A stretch of DNA of 64,000 bases. Origin: an uncultured Aquimarina sp. GTDB lineage: Bacteria; Bacteroidota; Bacteroidia; Flavobacteriales; Flavobacteriaceae. The stretch is from contig CALGLV010000009.1 in assembly GCA_937958985.1 (NCBI GenBank), forward strand, positions 83,686 to 147,685, written 5' to 3'. The notes beneath the pieces were generated by a model. The model searched no databases. It was not told where the DNA came from and saw nothing but the letters and a program-made list of their open reading frames with translations. The translations under genes were made by a program, and so were the position numbers. The stretch's first letter is position 1. Each line of letters opens with the position of its first letter. Shown in pieces: positions 44,638 through 55,413 of this stretch.

Positions 44638-45132
44638 ATGAAAACTATCTATTTTATTCGTCACGGAAAATCATCTTGGGAAAATACTTTGTTAGATGTA
44701 GATAGGCCTTTAAACAAACTAGGAGTAACCGATGCAAAGCATATCGGTCAAAAATTACTTGAAAAAGAAATAGAATTTGATGCTATTTATAGCAGTATTG
44801 CCAATAGAGCAAAATCTACAGCAACTATTGTAGCATCTCAGTTAGGAATAGATAGTAAACAGATACTATTAAGAGATAAATTATATAATTTTGACAGTGA
44901 TAAAATTGTTAGTTTTATTAAAGAAATCCCTAACGATCAGAAAAATGTTCTTATTTTCGGTCACAATCCTGCTTTTACCTCTGTAATTAACACTTATGGG
45001 AGTATTCAGTTTGATAATTTGCCCACTTGCGGTGTAGTTGCATTAGAATTTGATATAAAAAATTGGCAATCGTTAAATAATGGCATTACAACATTTTACC
45101 TGTTACCCAAATTACTAGGATATAACAAGTAA
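44638..45132 (+). CDS. sixA: SixA-type histidine phosphatase
   Basis: 164 residues, single-domain histidine phosphatase. Catalytic RHGKSSW (RHG at 8-10) near the N-terminus and a second His in FGHNPAF. E. coli SixA dephosphorylates phospho-His on NPr/ArcB; here the position before ppk1 and ppx suggests a phosphate- or polyphosphate-linked role, by context only. Confidence 0.88.
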   Translation: MKTIYFIRHGKSSWENTLLDVDRPLNKLGVTDAKHIGQKLLEKEIEFDAIYSSIANRAKSTATIVASQLGIDSKQILLRDKLYNFDSDKIVSFIKEIPNDQKNVLIFGHNPAFTSVINTYGSIQFDNLPTCGVVALEFDIKNWQSLNNGITTFYLLPKLLGYNK

Positions 45133-45148
45133 ATAATTTTAAAAGTAA

Positions 45149-47227
45149 ATGTTGAAAACAAAATTTGAATATATAAATAGAGAAATTAGTTGGTTACAAT
45201 TTAACGCTCGTGTTTTACAAGAAGCTAGAGATGAAAATGTACCTTTATTAGAAAGACTTCGTTTTATAGGTATTTTTTCTAATAATTTAGATGAGTTTTT
45301 TAGAGTTCGCTATGCCACTGTACAACGTATTATTAATGCGGGTAAATCGGGTAAAAAAGCCCTTTACGGAATGGAAGCGCGACAATTACTAGAACAAATC
45401 ACTAGTATTGTAATTGAGCAACAAACGGAAAGTCAAAAAATAATTCGCGATATTCAGCTTAAATTAGAAGATCGAGGTATTTTTATAATAAAAGAACATC
45501 AAGTTACTGCAAAGCAAGGCGAGTTTATTAGAGATTACTTCACAAAAGTAGTTAGTCCCGCATTAATGACCTTTATGTTGAATGACTTGGAACGTTTTCC
45601 GCATTTAAAAGATAAAGCAGCTTATTTGGCGGTTAAATTAAAAATTAATGAAGGAGATTCTGATTTTGATATTAAAAATGAAACTATTTTTTCTTTAATA
45701 GAAATTCCAGATTCGATTAACCGTTTTGTGGTATTACCAAAAGATGAAAATGGCAAAGAATATATAATAGTATTAGATGATTTGATTCGCTATTGTATGG
45801 ATCAAATATTTAGTATTTTTAATTATAACGAGGCTTCTGCTCATATGATTAAAATAACTAGAGATGCAGCTTTAGATATTGATAATGACTTCAAAAAAAG
45901 TTTTATTGAAAAAATATCAAAAAGTGTCCACCTAAGAAGAGATGGAGATCCTGTTCGCTTTGTTTATGATAAAAAAATAGATAAAGACACACTTCTGTTT
46001 TTGATGGAAAAAATGGATATTGATGATACCGATAGTATAATTCCGGGAGGTAGATACCATAATCGAAGGGATTATATGAACTTCCCTACTTTAGGGCACA
46101 AGGAATTATCCTATCAACCCATAAAACCGTTACCTGTAAAAGGTTTGGATATTAATGGTAGTATTTTTAAGAGTATCGTTAAAAAAGATTATTTATTATA
46201 TGCACCTTATCAAAGTTTTTCTTACATCATTAAATTTTTAAGAGAAGCTGCTATTGACCCTAAGGTTGAAAAAATTAAAATTACAATTTACAGGCTTTCT
46301 AGTGTATCTCATATTGCAAGTTCGCTTATTAATGCAGCAAAAAATAGCAAAGAAGTTACCGTTCAAATAGAATTGCAAGCTCGCTTTGATGAAGCTAATA
46401 ATATTGAATATGCCGAAGCATTACAAGAAGAAGGAGTAAAGTTAATTTTTGGAGTACCAGGCTTAAAGGTGCATTGTAAAACCTGTTTAATAGAGCGTAA
46501 TGAAGGCGGTAAAATTAAACGCTATGGTTTTATAAGTACCGGAAACTTTAATGAATCCACAGCTAAAGTATATACGGATTATACATTGTTTACTAGTAAT
46601 CCCGAAATACTAAAAGACCTAAATAAAGTATTTAATTTTTTTGAAATTAATTATAAAGTAAACAGGTATAAACACCTTATTGTTTCGCCTCATTATTCGC
46701 GTAAAAAATTCTTGGAGCTTATTGATGTTGAAATCGAAAATAAAAAGCAAGGAAAAGAAGCTTATATTAAATTAAAAGTTAATAGTCTTACCGACTATGC
46801 AATGATTGATAAATTATATGAAGCTAGTAATGCTGGAGTTAAAATAGATTTAATTATAAGAGGTATGTGTTGTCTTATTCCAGGTAAAAAAGGAATGAGT
46901 GAAAATATAACCGCAATTAGTGTAGTAGACAAGTTTTTAGAGCATCCTAGGGTTTATATTTTTGGGAATGCAGGAGATCCAAAAATATTTATTTCCTCCT
47001 CTGATTGGATGCGAAGGAATTTAGATCGAAGAGTAGAGGTATCTTGTCCTGTTTTTGACGAGGAAATAAAACAACAGTTAATAGATACGTTTGATATCTG
47101 TTGGACAGATAATGTTAAAGCACGTATATTAAATGAAAAACAAGATAATATGTACGTGAAAAATGACAAACCTAAAAACCGATCGCAAGTTACCTTATAC
47201 AATTATTTTAAAAATAGATTAAACTAA
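45149..47227 (+). CDS. ppk1: Polyphosphate kinase 1
   Basis: 692 residues, full length: N-terminal helical domain (REISWLQFNARVLQEA), head domain, and two PLD-like catalytic domains. Phosphorylated His in GVPGLKVHCKTCLIER; second His in LEHPRVYIFGN; SSDWMRRNLDRRVE binds metal and phosphate. Reversibly makes polyP from ATP at the inner membrane. The next gene, ppx, starts 4 bp later. Confidence 0.97.
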   Translation: MLKTKFEYINREISWLQFNARVLQEARDENVPLLERLRFIGIFSNNLDEFFRVRYATVQRIINAGKSGKKALYGMEARQLLEQITSIVIEQQTESQKIIRDIQLKLEDRGIFIIKEHQVTAKQGEFIRDYFTKVVSPALMTFMLNDLERFPHLKDKAAYLAVKLKINEGDSDFDIKNETIFSLIEIPDSINRFVVLPKDENGKEYIIVLDDLIRYCMDQIFSIFNYNEASAHMIKITRDAALDIDNDFKKSFIEKISKSVHLRRDGDPVRFVYDKKIDKDTLLFLMEKMDIDDTDSIIPGGRYHNRRDYMNFPTLGHKELSYQPIKPLPVKGLDINGSIFKSIVKKDYLLYAPYQSFSYIIKFLREAAIDPKVEKIKITIYRLSSVSHIASSLINAAKNSKEVTVQIELQARFDEANNIEYAEALQEEGVKLIFGVPGLKVHCKTCLIERNEGGKIKRYGFISTGNFNESTAKVYTDYTLFTSNPEILKDLNKVFNFFEINYKVNRYKHLIVSPHYSRKKFLELIDVEIENKKQGKEAYIKLKVNSLTDYAMIDKLYEASNAGVKIDLIIRGMCCLIPGKKGMSENITAISVVDKFLEHPRVYIFGNAGDPKIFISSSDWMRRNLDRRVEVSCPVFDEEIKQQLIDTFDICWTDNVKARILNEKQDNMYVKNDKPKNRSQVTLYNYFKNRLN

Positions 47228-47231
47228 CAAT

Positions 47232-48137
47232 TTGATTACAATAGAAAAATTTGGAGCCATTGATATAGGCTCGAACGCCGTAAGGCTTTTAGTAGGTTCA
47301 GTTACGTCATTAAATAATCAAAATCCACGTTTTAAAAAAACAAGCCTAGTAAGGGTGCCTATTCGTTTAGGTTCCGATGTTTTTTTGAAAAATGAAGTTT
47401 CGGAAGAAAATACAAAGCGTTTAATAGATGCAATGCAATCTTTTAAATTGCTTATGGACAACCATAAAGTGCATAGCTATAGAGCATGTGCCACCTCTGC
47501 AATGCGAGGAGCTAAAAATGGAAAGGCCATAGTTAATCGAGTATTAAAGGAAACAGGGATTCAAATTGATATTATTGATGGAAATGACGAAGCAGCCATT
47601 ATTTCAATGACTGACTTAACAGAATTAACCAATCAAGAGAGTTCTTTTTTATATGTTGATGTAGGAGGAGGAAGTACGGAATTTTCAGTGTATCATCACG
47701 GAAAAAAAGTAGCTTCAAAATCTTTCAATTTAGGAACAGTAAGGTTATTAAATAATCTTATAACCAATGATTTGTGGAATGAAGTAGAGAATTGGATTAA
47801 AGAGAAAATGAATGGTTTTGAAGAAATATCTTTAATTGGTTCAGGAGGAAATATTAATAATATTTTTAAAAATAGTGGTGTAGCAAAAAATGAACCATTA
47901 ACCTATATGTATTTAGCATCATATTACCAATTACTACAATCGTTGACATATGAAGAACGTATTTGGGAATTGAATATGAACCATGATAGAGCCGATGTTA
48001 TTGTACCTGCTACTAAAATATTCTTATCGGCAATGAAATGGAGTAACGCTCAAAATATTTATGTCCCTAAAATTGGTCTTGCAGATGGTATTATAAAATC
48101 ACTTTACAGTGAAAAAGTAAAAAAAGAAGGCCTTTAA
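47232..48137 (+). CDS. ppx: Exopolyphosphatase, Ppx/GppA family
   Basis: 301 residues, TTG start at 47232 set by the family N-terminus (FGAIDIGSNAVRLLVG). ASKHA fold: DIGSN phosphate loop, DVGGGSTEF second loop, SGGNINNIF adenosine-type motif. Shorter than E. coli Ppx (no C-terminal HD domain), as usual in Bacteroidetes. Degrades polyP or pppGpp. Coupled to ppk1, so synthesis and breakdown are made together. Confidence 0.93.
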   Translation: MITIEKFGAIDIGSNAVRLLVGSVTSLNNQNPRFKKTSLVRVPIRLGSDVFLKNEVSEENTKRLIDAMQSFKLLMDNHKVHSYRACATSAMRGAKNGKAIVNRVLKETGIQIDIIDGNDEAAIISMTDLTELTNQESSFLYVDVGGGSTEFSVYHHGKKVASKSFNLGTVRLLNNLITNDLWNEVENWIKEKMNGFEEISLIGSGGNINNIFKNSGVAKNEPLTYMYLASYYQLLQSLTYEERIWELNMNHDRADVIVPATKIFLSAMKWSNAQNIYVPKIGLADGIIKSLYSEKVKKEGL

Positions 48138-48241
48138 TCTGATTTTAATGTATTTATGTCTATTTTAGTCATCTAATTAACTAGATATTAAATTTTTACA
48201 TCAAACATTATTACTTTTAACACATACGAAACTTATAAAAG

Positions 48242-48814
48242 ATGAATAAGAAATTACTTTTAGGAATAATAACTATTTTTTTGTCGGCATTAGCTGTTAA
48301 TGCTCAACAAAGTAGGTACGGTTTTAGATTAGGTTTAAACTACAGTGATATTGATTTTGAAGATGGTTCTTCTGGTATAGATGTAGGTAATTCAGATGCA
48401 AGAATAGGCTTCACTGCTGGTTTTTTTGCTCAGTATTACTTATCTGATAAACTTAGTATACAACCAGAATTACAATACTCAGCACAAGGAGAGCGTTCAA
48501 CAATAGGAAATGATAGATTAGGTGTGAATGTATTACAATTACCTGTTTTATTAAATTTTCATATTGGTAAATTATCACTTTCAGCAGGGCCACAAGTGGG
48601 CTTACGTATTTGGGAATGGGAAAGACAAAATGACTATGAAACTTTTCAGTTCTCAGGTGTAGCAGGAGTTACTTATGATATAACAGATAATTTTCAAGCT
48701 ACTCTTCGCGGAAGCTATGGGTTAACTGATGCTATTGAAACTAACGAAGAAAGTGGTTTTAATGCGACTGGAGTAAATCACTATTTACAGTTTACAGTAG
48801 CTTACAGATTATAA
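48242..48814 (+). CDS. Outer-membrane beta-barrel protein (PorT/OmpX-like)
   Basis: 190 residues. Signal peptide 1-21 (ends VNAQQ). Eight-strand barrel pattern with alternating hydrophobic residues (YGFRLGLNYSDIDF; FTAGFFAQYYLSDKLSIQPELQYS) and an aromatic/Leu end (FTVAYRL). No plug. Function unknown; such small barrels are structural or adhesin-like. Single gene with terminator. Confidence 0.82.
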   Translation: MNKKLLLGIITIFLSALAVNAQQSRYGFRLGLNYSDIDFEDGSSGIDVGNSDARIGFTAGFFAQYYLSDKLSIQPELQYSAQGERSTIGNDRLGVNVLQLPVLLNFHIGKLSLSAGPQVGLRIWEWERQNDYETFQFSGVAGVTYDITDNFQATLRGSYGLTDAIETNEESGFNATGVNHYLQFTVAYRL

Positions 48815-48835
48815 AAAATAGATTATTTATCATAC

Positions 48836-48862
48836 AAAAAGCACCTTTTTAGGTGCTTTTTT
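48836..48862 (+). terminator. Terminator after the beta-barrel gene
   Basis: AAAAAGCACCT / AGGTGCTTTTT stem with a short T loop and six T. Confidence 0.88.
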
Positions 48863-48929
48863 ATTTTTACTACTATCCATTTGTTTGTTACAAACATTAA
48901 AACGAAATTTGCCAACTTATAATTAGTAT

Positions 48930-49529
48930 ATGGAAATTGATTTCAAAAAAAATACAGATAATTTAGTTCCTGCCATTATTCAAGATGCAGAAACTAAAAA
49001 TGTATTAATGTTAGGCTACATGAATAATGAAGCTTATAAAAAAACTATAGAAACAAAAAAGGTTACCTTTTACAGTCGTACAAAAAATAGGCTTTGGACT
49101 AAAGGAGAGGAAAGTGGTAATTATTTGCATTTAATTGATATTAAAAACGACTGTGATAATGACACTTTATTAATAACAGTAACTCCTGAAGGGCCGACAT
49201 GCCATACGGGTACAGACACCTGTTGGTCTCAAACAAATAGTTCTAATTTTGGATTTATTTCTCAATTAGAAGATATTATTGAAAACCGTATAGAAAATGC
49301 AGATTCTGAAAAAAGTTATGTGGCTTCATTATTAAAAAACGGAATCAATAAAGTAGCTCAAAAAGTAGGAGAAGAAGCTGTAGAAGTTGTTATTGAAGCA
49401 AAAGATAATGATGAAAATTTATTTCTTAACGAAAGTGCAGATTTACTATTTCATTATTTAATTTTATTACAAGCTAAAGGCCATAAATTAAACGATGTAG
49501 TATCTATTTTAAAAGGGAGGCAGAAATAA
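48930..49529 (+). CDS. hisIE: Bifunctional phosphoribosyl-AMP cyclohydrolase / phosphoribosyl-ATP pyrophosphatase
   Basis: 199 residues. HisI domain 1-110 (VLMLGYMNNEAY; SRTKNRLWTKGEESGN; DCDNDTLL; CHTGTDTCW with zinc Cys residues), HisE domain 115-199 (KNGINKVAQKVGEEAVEVVIEAK). Steps 2 and 3 of histidine synthesis. It stands alone here between two terminators; no other his gene is in the window. Confidence 0.95.
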   Translation: MEIDFKKNTDNLVPAIIQDAETKNVLMLGYMNNEAYKKTIETKKVTFYSRTKNRLWTKGEESGNYLHLIDIKNDCDNDTLLITVTPEGPTCHTGTDTCWSQTNSSNFGFISQLEDIIENRIENADSEKSYVASLLKNGINKVAQKVGEEAVEVVIEAKDNDENLFLNESADLLFHYLILLQAKGHKLNDVVSILKGRQK

Positions 49530-49541
49530 AAATATTTTTAG

Positions 49542-50921
<1,380 letters not shown>

Positions 50922-50941
50922 ATAATATAGAGTTAAAATTT

Positions 50942-50978
50942 AAAAGCCTATTTAGAATATTCTAAATAGGCTTTTTTT
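50942..50978. terminator. Bidirectional terminator between metY and DUF4268 gene
   Basis: AAAAGCCTATTTAGAATATT / perfect self-complement AATATTCTAAATAGGCTTTT with a T-run, between convergent genes. Confidence 0.9.
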
Positions 50979-51010
50979 ATGATTAAAGTATTATGTGTAT
51001 TAAAGTGTTT

Positions 51011-51439
51011 TTAATCTTTAATAAAGTCTTCATATTCATAAAAAAAGAATTCTAATTGTTCCATTTGAGAGTATAGAAACTCAAAAGTTTCAGGCCATGT
51101 TTTCTTATTATATACACATACATTATCTAGTTGTACATATGCTCTAGCTATAAATTTCCCATGGTTTACTTCATAATTAGAGTTTAAAATAATCTTAGGC
51201 AGGTATTCCGTTTTAAGAATTTTTTCTAAACTCCATATTTTTTCATAATAATAGTCTTGAATCAATTGATCATCAGCATCAATATCTATAGATACTTGGG
51301 CTAACTCATTATTAAATGTGAATTTTAAAGACAACTCCTTAATTTTAGTACGGTATAACAACCATTTACGAGGATAGGTTTTACCAAATTCAGTCCAAAA
51401 TTCTTGTCTTAAGTGCTTGGCTTCTTCTTTACTAAACAT
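51011..51439 (-). CDS. DUF4268 protein
   Basis: 142 residues. Matches the DUF4268 pattern (EAKHLRQEFWTEFGKTYPRKWLLYRTKI; aromatic and charged, SIDIDADDQLIQDYYYEKI). The fold occurs in nuclease-related contexts, but no catalytic set is visible. Cytoplasmic. Its start is 2 bp after the ZIP gene stop, so it is last in a three-gene operon with the methyltransferase and ZIP gene. Confidence 0.78.
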   Translation of the reverse strand: MFSKEEAKHLRQEFWTEFGKTYPRKWLLYRTKIKELSLKFTFNNELAQVSIDIDADDQLIQDYYYEKIWSLEKILKTEYLPKIILNSNYEVNHGKFIARAYVQLDNVCVYNKKTWPETFEFLYSQMEQLEFFFYEYEDFIKD

Positions 51440-51441
51440 AA

Positions 51442-52131
51442 CTAAATAAAATAAGCAATGGTTATCGCTAAAATAATTGAGGCAAGTTTCGCTATATTGA
51501 ATTTATGACCTTCACTACTTTCAAATAAAATGGTAGTCGAAATATGTAAAAATATACCAATAACAACCGCAGTAATTTGTGTGTGGTAATGGTTAACTGC
51601 TTCAAAATTTTCAGCAATAAAACTTCCTATAGGAGTAGCTAAAGCAAAAAGAATTAAGAAAATAATTGTTGACGATTTTGAAAGTGCTGATTTTAATAAA
51701 AATAGACTTAAAATCATAGCTACGGGTATTTTATGTATAATAATACCAGCCAATAAACCATGCGTTTGGTGTATAGGAAAGCCTTCCAATATAGCATGAA
51801 CAAATAAGCTAATTAATAAAACAACAGGGAATTCCTCACTTTTTGAGCTTAAATGTACATGCCCATGCTCTGCACCTTTAGAGAAAAACTCTAAAAATAT
51901 TTGCAGTAAAATACCTGCCATTATAAATATTCCAGCAGATTTAGCATTGGTATGGTCATGACCATGATTATCAAAAATTTCTGGAAGGAGGTTAAAAATG
52001 GTAATCGACAATAAAAAGCCACCACTAAAAGATAGTAATAACTTAATACTTTTTTGATTAGAAGGCTGAATAAAATAAACAAATCCAAACCCTAAAAAAA
52101 CAGCTATTATGGGTAATAAATATTCAATCAT
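51442..52131 (-). CDS. ZIP-family divalent-metal transporter
   Basis: 229 residues with about eight membrane helices. Metal path residues in HAILEGFPIHQTHG (His, Glu) and HKIPVAMILS; His-rich loops NHGHDHTNAKS and GAEHGHVHL lie between helices. Family carries Zn or other divalent cations into the cytoplasm. Its start overlaps the stop of the methyltransferase gene by 4 bp. Confidence 0.88.
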   Translation of the reverse strand: MIEYLLPIIAVFLGFGFVYFIQPSNQKSIKLLLSFSGGFLLSITIFNLLPEIFDNHGHDHTNAKSAGIFIMAGILLQIFLEFFSKGAEHGHVHLSSKSEEFPVVLLISLFVHAILEGFPIHQTHGLLAGIIIHKIPVAMILSLFLLKSALSKSSTIIFLILFALATPIGSFIAENFEAVNHYHTQITAVVIGIFLHISTTILFESSEGHKFNIAKLASIILAITIAYFI

Positions 52132-52859
52132 TGAAAAATAAGAATTAATCTAGGAGAGCTTTTAGTATTGAATTTTGATAGGTTATAATCCCCAAACATT
52201 TCTAATAATGTAAAACCAGAAAGTTCTAAGTATTTTTTGAAATCGTCTAAAGTTATCGCCTTAACACGTTCTTGAAAACTAAATTCTTCACCGTTATCGG
52301 TAAAATCAATTTGCTTAATGATAAAGCCGTTTTCAACAAAACGCTTAATTTTAAAGGTAATATGTTCAACTTGCTTAACCTCTTCTTCAACTAAATTAGC
52401 AATTACTTGTTCTGCGTTAAAAAAATCAATAATACCAATACCATTTGGTTTTAAGTTTTCTTTAATTGATTTTATGGTATTTATATTATCTATTTCATTT
52501 TCAAAATACCCAAAACTAGTAAACAAGTTAAATACAAAATTGAACTGTTTTCCGTAAGGAACAGTCATGTCATGAACATCGAAGTACAAACGGTCGTTTT
52601 CGTAAACTTTAGCACTTAAAATACTATTTTCCGACAAGTCAACACCTGCAACCGTATAGCCTAAATCATTTAAATAACGGCTATGGCGACCTTTTCCACA
52701 GGCTAAATCCAATATAGATTCTTCGGGTTGAATGCTAAGATGTTGTGTTAGCGTATCCATAAAGCGCTTTGCTTCAGAATCGTCTCTATCCTTATATAAT
52801 AAGTGGTAATAGGAGGTATTAAACCATGATGCGTACCACTTTGTAGTTTTGTTTGACAT
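52128..52859 (-). CDS. Class I SAM-dependent methyltransferase
   Basis: 243 residues from the ATG at 52857-52859 (MSNKTTKWYASWFNTSYYH). The frame stays open to 52895, but that would run through the promoter. SAM motif I ILDLACGKGRHSRYLNDLG near 60-78, acidic residue in VAGVDLSENS, then DVHDMTVPYG. Substrate unknown. First gene of the operon with the ZIP transporter and DUF4268. Divergent from the THUMP methyltransferase with overlapping promoters. Confidence 0.85.
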   Translation of the reverse strand: MSNKTTKWYASWFNTSYYHLLYKDRDDSEAKRFMDTLTQHLSIQPEESILDLACGKGRHSRYLNDLGYTVAGVDLSENSILSAKVYENDRLYFDVHDMTVPYGKQFNFVFNLFTSFGYFENEIDNINTIKSIKENLKPNGIGIIDFFNAEQVIANLVEEEVKQVEHITFKIKRFVENGFIIKQIDFTDNGEEFSFQERVKAITLDDFKKYLELSGFTLLEMFGDYNLSKFNTKSSPRLILIFQ

Positions 52860-52884
52860 AGAACGCAAAATTAACGTATTTTTG
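52852..52884 (+). promoter_or_regulatory. Promoter of the THUMP methyltransferase, overlapping the divergent one
   Basis: TTTG (52852-52855), 21-bp spacer, TATTTTTG (52877-52884): a full consensus Bacteroidetes promoter. On the other strand TAATTTTG (52866-52873) is a -7 box for the SAM methyltransferase, 6 bp from its start. The two promoters share the same about 30 bp and should compete. Confidence 0.6.
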
Positions 52885-52915
52885 CAAAGATTCACTCCAC
52901 TTTTAAAATATTACA

Positions 52916-54076
52916 TTGAACGAAAATTATAAAATGGTCGCCAAAACTTTTTTTGGCTTTGAAGAACTTTTAGCAAACGAATTGAAAAATCTTGGTGGCG
53001 AACGCGTTACCGTAGGAAACCGTATGGTTAGCTTTTACGGTGATACGGGTTTTATGTATAAAGCTAATTTATGCTTACGAACAGCCTTAAAAATATTAAA
53101 ACCAATAGCCGAAAAAAAGGTTTTAGACACAGATAAACTTTACGATTTTGTAAAAAGCATAGATTGGAGTGATTATTTGGATGCCAAAGATACCTTTGCA
53201 GTATATGCTACGGTTAATTCGGATCACTTTAATCATTCTAAATACGTTGCTTTAAAAACTAAAGATGCTATCGTAGATCAGTTTAGAGATCGTACAGGTG
53301 AGCGACCAAACGTAGATACAGAACATCCTGACTTGAGAATTCAAATTAATATCTCAAAAGATATTTGTACCGTTTCTTTAGATAGTTCTGGCGAATCTTT
53401 ACATCAAAGAGGATATAGAACGGCAACCAACATAGCTCCCATTAATGAAGTTTTGGCAGCTGGTTTGTTATTGCATTCTGGTTGGAGAGGACAATGTGAC
53501 TTTTTAGACCCTATGTGTGGTAGTGGAACGTTACTTATAGAAGCGGCAATGATCGCCTGCAATATACCGGCCAATATAAATAGAAAGGAATTTGCTTTTG
53601 AGAAATGGTTGGATTGGGATATGGACCTCTATGAAAAAATAGAAGAAGTTTCACTTAAAAAAGTACGCGATTGTACTGTTAAAATAGAAGGTTTTGACAA
53701 AGCTCCTTCTGCAGTTCAAAAGGCAATTGATAATGTGAAAAACGCAAATATTTCGGAATTTGTTTCAGTAAAAAGACAGGATTTTTTCGAATCGGTTAAA
53801 GAAATTGAAGACCCGCTGCATATGGTATTTAATCCGCCTTATGGAGAGCGATTAGAAATTGACATGCAAAATTTTTACGGTAAGATAGGGGATACTCTTA
53901 AGAAGGAATATGCAAATACTGAATCTTGGTTTATAACTTCTGATTTAGAAGCTTTGAAATATGTAGGATTGAGACCTTCGCGTAAAATAAAAGTTTTTAA
54001 TGCTAAGCTTGAAGCCAGATTAGTAAATTATAAAATGTACGCAGGAAGTAAGCGTACTAAGTTTCAGCAAGATTAA
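52916..54076 (+). CDS. THUMP-domain class I rRNA methyltransferase (RlmL/TrmN-like)
   Basis: 386 residues with a TTG start at 52916 (family N-terminus xENYKMVAKTFFGFEELLA); ATG at 52934 would cut conserved residues. THUMP domain about 45-155, Rossmann domain with FLDPMCGSGTLLIEA and catalytic NPPYGERLE. This set makes N2-methylguanosine in 23S rRNA (RlmL, G2445) or tRNA. Target inferred. Single gene. Confidence 0.9.
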   Translation: MNENYKMVAKTFFGFEELLANELKNLGGERVTVGNRMVSFYGDTGFMYKANLCLRTALKILKPIAEKKVLDTDKLYDFVKSIDWSDYLDAKDTFAVYATVNSDHFNHSKYVALKTKDAIVDQFRDRTGERPNVDTEHPDLRIQINISKDICTVSLDSSGESLHQRGYRTATNIAPINEVLAAGLLLHSGWRGQCDFLDPMCGSGTLLIEAAMIACNIPANINRKEFAFEKWLDWDMDLYEKIEEVSLKKVRDCTVKIEGFDKAPSAVQKAIDNVKNANISEFVSVKRQDFFESVKEIEDPLHMVFNPPYGERLEIDMQNFYGKIGDTLKKEYANTESWFITSDLEALKYVGLRPSRKIKVFNAKLEARLVNYKMYAGSKRTKFQQD

Positions 54077-54114
54077 TATATTAAATTCTATTTAATCGGA
54101 TCGTATTGAAGATG

Positions 54115-55170
54115 TTAGCGTTTAACAACAATTAAACCTTCAATACGATCTGCTATTGCAATATATTCTTCAGAAACAGCGATACCTCTAGGTTGCTGTA
54201 ATTGATCTAAAACAATACTGTTAATTTCATTATTAGAGGGATCTACAACACTTATAATATTCGAAGAAGATCCTATAACAAAAAGTGCTGTTCCTTCAGT
54301 AGTAATATTTATAGGTTGGTAACCTAATGCGATTTGAGATAAAGAATTGTTATTATCTAAATCCACTACTTCAATACCATTAATAGCAAAATGAGCTACA
54401 TATAACTTGTTATTTAAAAACTCACTTTCTAAAGGAAAATTAGCAGGACTTATTGAAGCAAAACCTCCACTAAATCTTTGTGCTGTTAAAGTTATAACCT
54501 CTTCATTATCGATTAGTTTACCATCAATATCAAAATCTACTATTTGAATTCCCCAATTAGCAACAGCACCTAAGTCCTGTGAGTAAAAAGCTTTGGCTCC
54601 ATTCAAAGTTTCGGCTACATGAACATCGGGGTTACCAGTAACATTATCCACTATTTCAATACCGTTTTCCGTTAAGGTGAATTGATTGCCATCAAAAGTA
54701 TATACTTGCGTATTACTATTTCTAGTTCCTGCGGATACCACCACAATTCCATTAGCAGCATCAATTCCAGAAAAAATACCAAAATTAGTAGTACTGGTTG
54801 CTAGTATTGACGGATTTAACGGCTCTGAAACATTCAGTGCATGGATTATATTTTGAGCTTGAATAAATAATGTTTGATTACTCGGATCTACAGCAATATC
54901 ATTAGAGGCAATATTTAATAAATTTCGCTCTCCACTTTCGAGCGAAATAATTTCCAATTCTTCGCCACATGCAGCATATGCATATCCATTAAAAATTACG
55001 ACATTACTACATCCAGATGTAGCTAAGCTTTCAGAAATTTTAGTAATCGTTTCAATAGGGGTATTTTCTGAATTATTAGTTATTTGGCGATTATCATCAG
55101 AAGAACAAGAGGTATAAATTATTGATAAAAAACAGATTAGTAAAATCGATAGGTGAGATAATCTTTTCAT
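54115..55170 (-). CDS. Beta-propeller-type lipoprotein
   Basis: 351 residues. Lipobox TSC, mature Cys22. Body made of repeated about 45-residue beta units with a hydrophobic-G/A-xxxxG pattern (ALNVSEPLNPSIL; GIEVVDLDNNNSLSQI; VVDPSNNEINSI), like LVIVD/NHL propellers. A cysteine pair (GCSNVV...YAACGEEL) may form a disulfide. Surface or periplasmic; binding partner unknown. Single gene next to the IS element. Confidence 0.7.
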   Translation of the reverse strand: MKRLSHLSILLICFLSIIYTSCSSDDNRQITNNSENTPIETITKISESLATSGCSNVVIFNGYAYAACGEELEIISLESGERNLLNIASNDIAVDPSNQTLFIQAQNIIHALNVSEPLNPSILATSTTNFGIFSGIDAANGIVVVSAGTRNSNTQVYTFDGNQFTLTENGIEIVDNVTGNPDVHVAETLNGAKAFYSQDLGAVANWGIQIVDFDIDGKLIDNEEVITLTAQRFSGGFASISPANFPLESEFLNNKLYVAHFAINGIEVVDLDNNNSLSQIALGYQPINITTEGTALFVIGSSSNIISVVDPSNNEINSIVLDQLQQPRGIAVSEEYIAIADRIEGLIVVKR

Positions 55171-55360
55171 CTTTTTTAGTTATTTGACGAAATAATAAGC
55201 TAAACATTTCAACTGATACCTATTTTATACTACCATGTTCTCTTTAAACTAAGAAAACGTACTTTTCATTAGCTACTTTATTGAAAATTCTATTTTTTAT
55301 GATATAAAATTGATTTTACTAGTTTATAATTCTTGAATTCAAGATTTTAAAAGTAAAAAA

Positions 55361-55379
55361 CCTCCGTTAAAAACGGAGG
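55361..55379. repeat. Subterminal hairpin at one end of the IS200-type element
   Basis: CCTCCG-TTAAAAA-CGGAGG imperfect hairpin, 35 bp past the transposase stop. IS200/IS605 elements have no inverted repeats but carry such end hairpins for TnpA to bind. A 14-bp palindrome TCTTGAATTCAAGA lies just outside at 55331-55344. Confidence 0.5.
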
Positions 55380-55413
55380 CTTTGGACTTCAGATTAGCCA
55401 TAGGGGCATCACA

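Noticed and set aside
52860..52895. Earlier start for the SAM methyltransferase
   Set aside because: Would run through both divergent promoter boxes.
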